A DNA stretch of 6,691 bases. Origin: Hyphomonas sp. (lineage in GTDB: Bacteria > Pseudomonadota > Alphaproteobacteria > Caulobacterales > Hyphomonadaceae). Shown here piece after piece: positions 5,696 through 6,691 of this stretch; position 1 is the first letter of the stretch, and each line of letters opens with the position of its first letter. The stretch covers positions 1-6,691 of the forward strand of contig JANSXJ010000203.1 in the NCBI GenBank assembly GCA_024743015.1, written 5' to 3'. Below the pieces are notes generated by a model. It saw only the letters and a list, made by a program, of their open reading frames with translations. It had not been told where the DNA came from and made no database searches. Both the position numbers and the translations under genes were made by a program.

Positions 5696-6571
5696 TTGAG
5701 CGAAGTCAGATGTGTTGCGCCAACGGGCTGCCTGCTGGGGGAGGGGCCATTGTGGAGCCCTTCCGAAGGGTTCCTTTGGTGGGTCGATATAAAGCGTGCG
5801 AAGCTGCATCGCCACAACCCAAAAACAGGTAATACGCGCAGATATGACCTTCCGGTCCATGCAAGCGCATTGGCGCTTTCAGACGGCGCTCTGATCATGA
5901 TCGGTGATCGCGAAGTTGGGCGCTATGACACTGCCACGGAGAGCTATCGACCCATAGTCAAGCTCAATGAACCTGACGGGTTCAGAACAAATGATGGCGG
6001 TCTGGCGCCAGATGGCAGTTTTTGGTTCGGCACAATGGACAATGCCGAAGCATTGGCGGAGGGGCAATATTATCGATTGGCTCCGGATCTGACCGTCGAA
6101 CGAATGGCGCTACCCGAGGTCCTCGTTACCAATACGATGCAGTTTTCACCGGACGGGCGCACATTTTATACGTGTGATAGCGCTGAGCAAATGATCCTGG
6201 CTTACGACTATGATCAGGGATCAGGTGCGCTTTCCAATCGACGCGTGTTTGCGTCCACGTTGCAGGCGGGGTGTTATCCAGATGGATCGGCCATTGATGC
6301 GGAGGGGTATCTTTGGAACGCTCAATGGTCGGGCTCTCGCTTGGTTCGCTACTCACCGCAGGGTGAGATTGATCGTATCGTCAAATTGCCAGTGTCCCGT
6401 CCTACCAGCTGCGCCTTTGGCGGAGAGGATTTGAAGACTCTATATATCACGTCGGCTCGGATTGGCCTCTCAGACGCGGCGATTGATCGTCAGCCAATGG
6501 CGGGGAGTTTGTTTGCGCTAGATGTCGATGTACCCGGTCTTCCCGTGCCGGAGTTTGGCAACTCGAGATAG
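5696..6571 (+). CDS. SMP-30/gluconolactonase/LRE-family lactonase
   Basis: The 291-residue product is a six-bladed beta-propeller lactonase of the SMP-30 family, which opens sugar lactones using one divalent metal. Family landmarks are LGEGPLW with metal ligand E16, FRTNDG with N99 and D100, VTNTMQFSPDG with metal ligand N146, and YPDGSAIDAEGYLW with D196, the likely ligand/general acid. The tail has RQPMAGSLFALDV and an FG ending. Length is normal for the family and there is no signal peptide, so it is probably cytoplasmic. The start must be TTG 5696: an in-frame TGA at 5660 closes the frame upstream, no ATG or GTG lies between, and GGGGA (5685-5689) is well spaced. Typical roles are gluconolactone, xylonolactone or arabinonolactone hydrolysis. 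No sugar dehydrogenase or dehydratase is in the window to fix the substrate. Confidence 0.92.
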   Translation: MSEVRCVAPTGCLLGEGPLWSPSEGFLWWVDIKRAKLHRHNPKTGNTRRYDLPVHASALALSDGALIMIGDREVGRYDTATESYRPIVKLNEPDGFRTNDGGLAPDGSFWFGTMDNAEALAEGQYYRLAPDLTVERMALPEVLVTNTMQFSPDGRTFYTCDSAEQMILAYDYDQGSGALSNRRVFASTLQAGCYPDGSAIDAEGYLWNAQWSGSRLVRYSPQGEIDRIVKLPVSRPTSCAFGGEDLKTLYITSARIGLSDAAIDRQPMAGSLFALDVDVPGLPVPEFGNSR

Positions 6572-6674
6572 TGGAAAGCTTGCGTTTCATGCGCTTTGCA
6601 CCCAAGTGACTTCACAAGCGCGGAAATGCGCAGTATGGAGCCGGATTACCCCAAAAAGTCAGGAACGCGAGAGA
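6572..6674. other. Spacer after the SMP-30-family gene, with an inverted repeat
   Basis: The spacer has a perfect inverted repeat, GCGCTT (6591-6596) and AAGCGC (6616-6621), with a 19-nt loop, and a short GCGC-N6-GCGC dyad at 6618-6631. Neither is followed by a T-run, so an intrinsic terminator is not shown. Nothing else recognisable was found. Confidence 0.3.
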
Positions 6675-6691
6675 ATGGCCGACAAGGACAA
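6675..6691 (+). CDS. Possible start of a further gene, cut by the window edge
   Basis: ATG 6675 opens a frame reading MADKD to the edge, with AGGAA (6661-6665) 9 nt upstream. A different frame from ATG 6626 or 6635 is also open to the edge. Too little sequence is present to identify a product or decide between them. Confidence 0.3.

Noticed and set aside
3915..6571. A quorum-sensing/quorum-quenching module made of LuxR and the SMP-30 lactonase
   Set aside because: mazG lies between them on the opposite strand, there is no luxI, and SMP-30 proteins mostly act on sugar lactones, so proximity alone is not evidence.

Overview
The window looks like ordinary chromosome of a free-living alphaproteobacterium. 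The main reasons are a Coq4-type ubiquinone protein, a glnB-glnA pair, and promoter-like elements that fit the Caulobacter housekeeping consensus (TTGACGS, 10-14 nt, GCTANAWC) better than the E. coli one. GC content is moderate, roughly mid-50s percent by eye and not computed. A Caulobacterales, Hyphomonadaceae or sphingomonad relative is plausible, but the sequence alone does not settle it. I see no insertion sequence, integrase, phage gene or CRISPR array.

Left part (1-1342): the 3' end of a tRNA gene, probably valine, on the + strand. It faces a leftward two-gene unit, coq4 followed by a histidine-phosphatase-superfamily gene. The two genes overlap by 4 bp (ATGA), so they are probably translationally coupled.

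Central part (1343-3414): a 223-bp divergent intergenic region with several dyads, then the nitrogen-assimilation operon glnB-glnA on the + strand. Both products keep their covalent-modification tyrosines (Y51 of PII, Y396 of glutamine synthetase). The operon ends at a strong intrinsic terminator with a GAAA loop.

Right-central part (3415-4697): an unrecognised 50-residue ORF with a strong ribosome-binding site, followed by a LuxR-family regulator. The regulator's N-terminal domain keeps only part of the acyl-homoserine-lactone pocket, and there is no luxI in the window. Inverted repeats lie upstream of both genes.

Right part (4698-6691): mazG (- strand) is convergent with luxR and divergent from an SMP-30/gluconolactonase-family gene (+ strand, TTG start). 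The mazG/SMP-30 intergenic region holds four copies of the hexamer TGGCAA/TTGCCA, which overlap or flank candidate promoters for both genes. The window ends in a short spacer and possibly the first codons of another gene.

Most genes are well-known housekeeping families. The less ordinary material is the LuxR solo with its small upstream ORF, and the intergenic repeat clusters. I found no convincing evidence of a novel multi-gene system.
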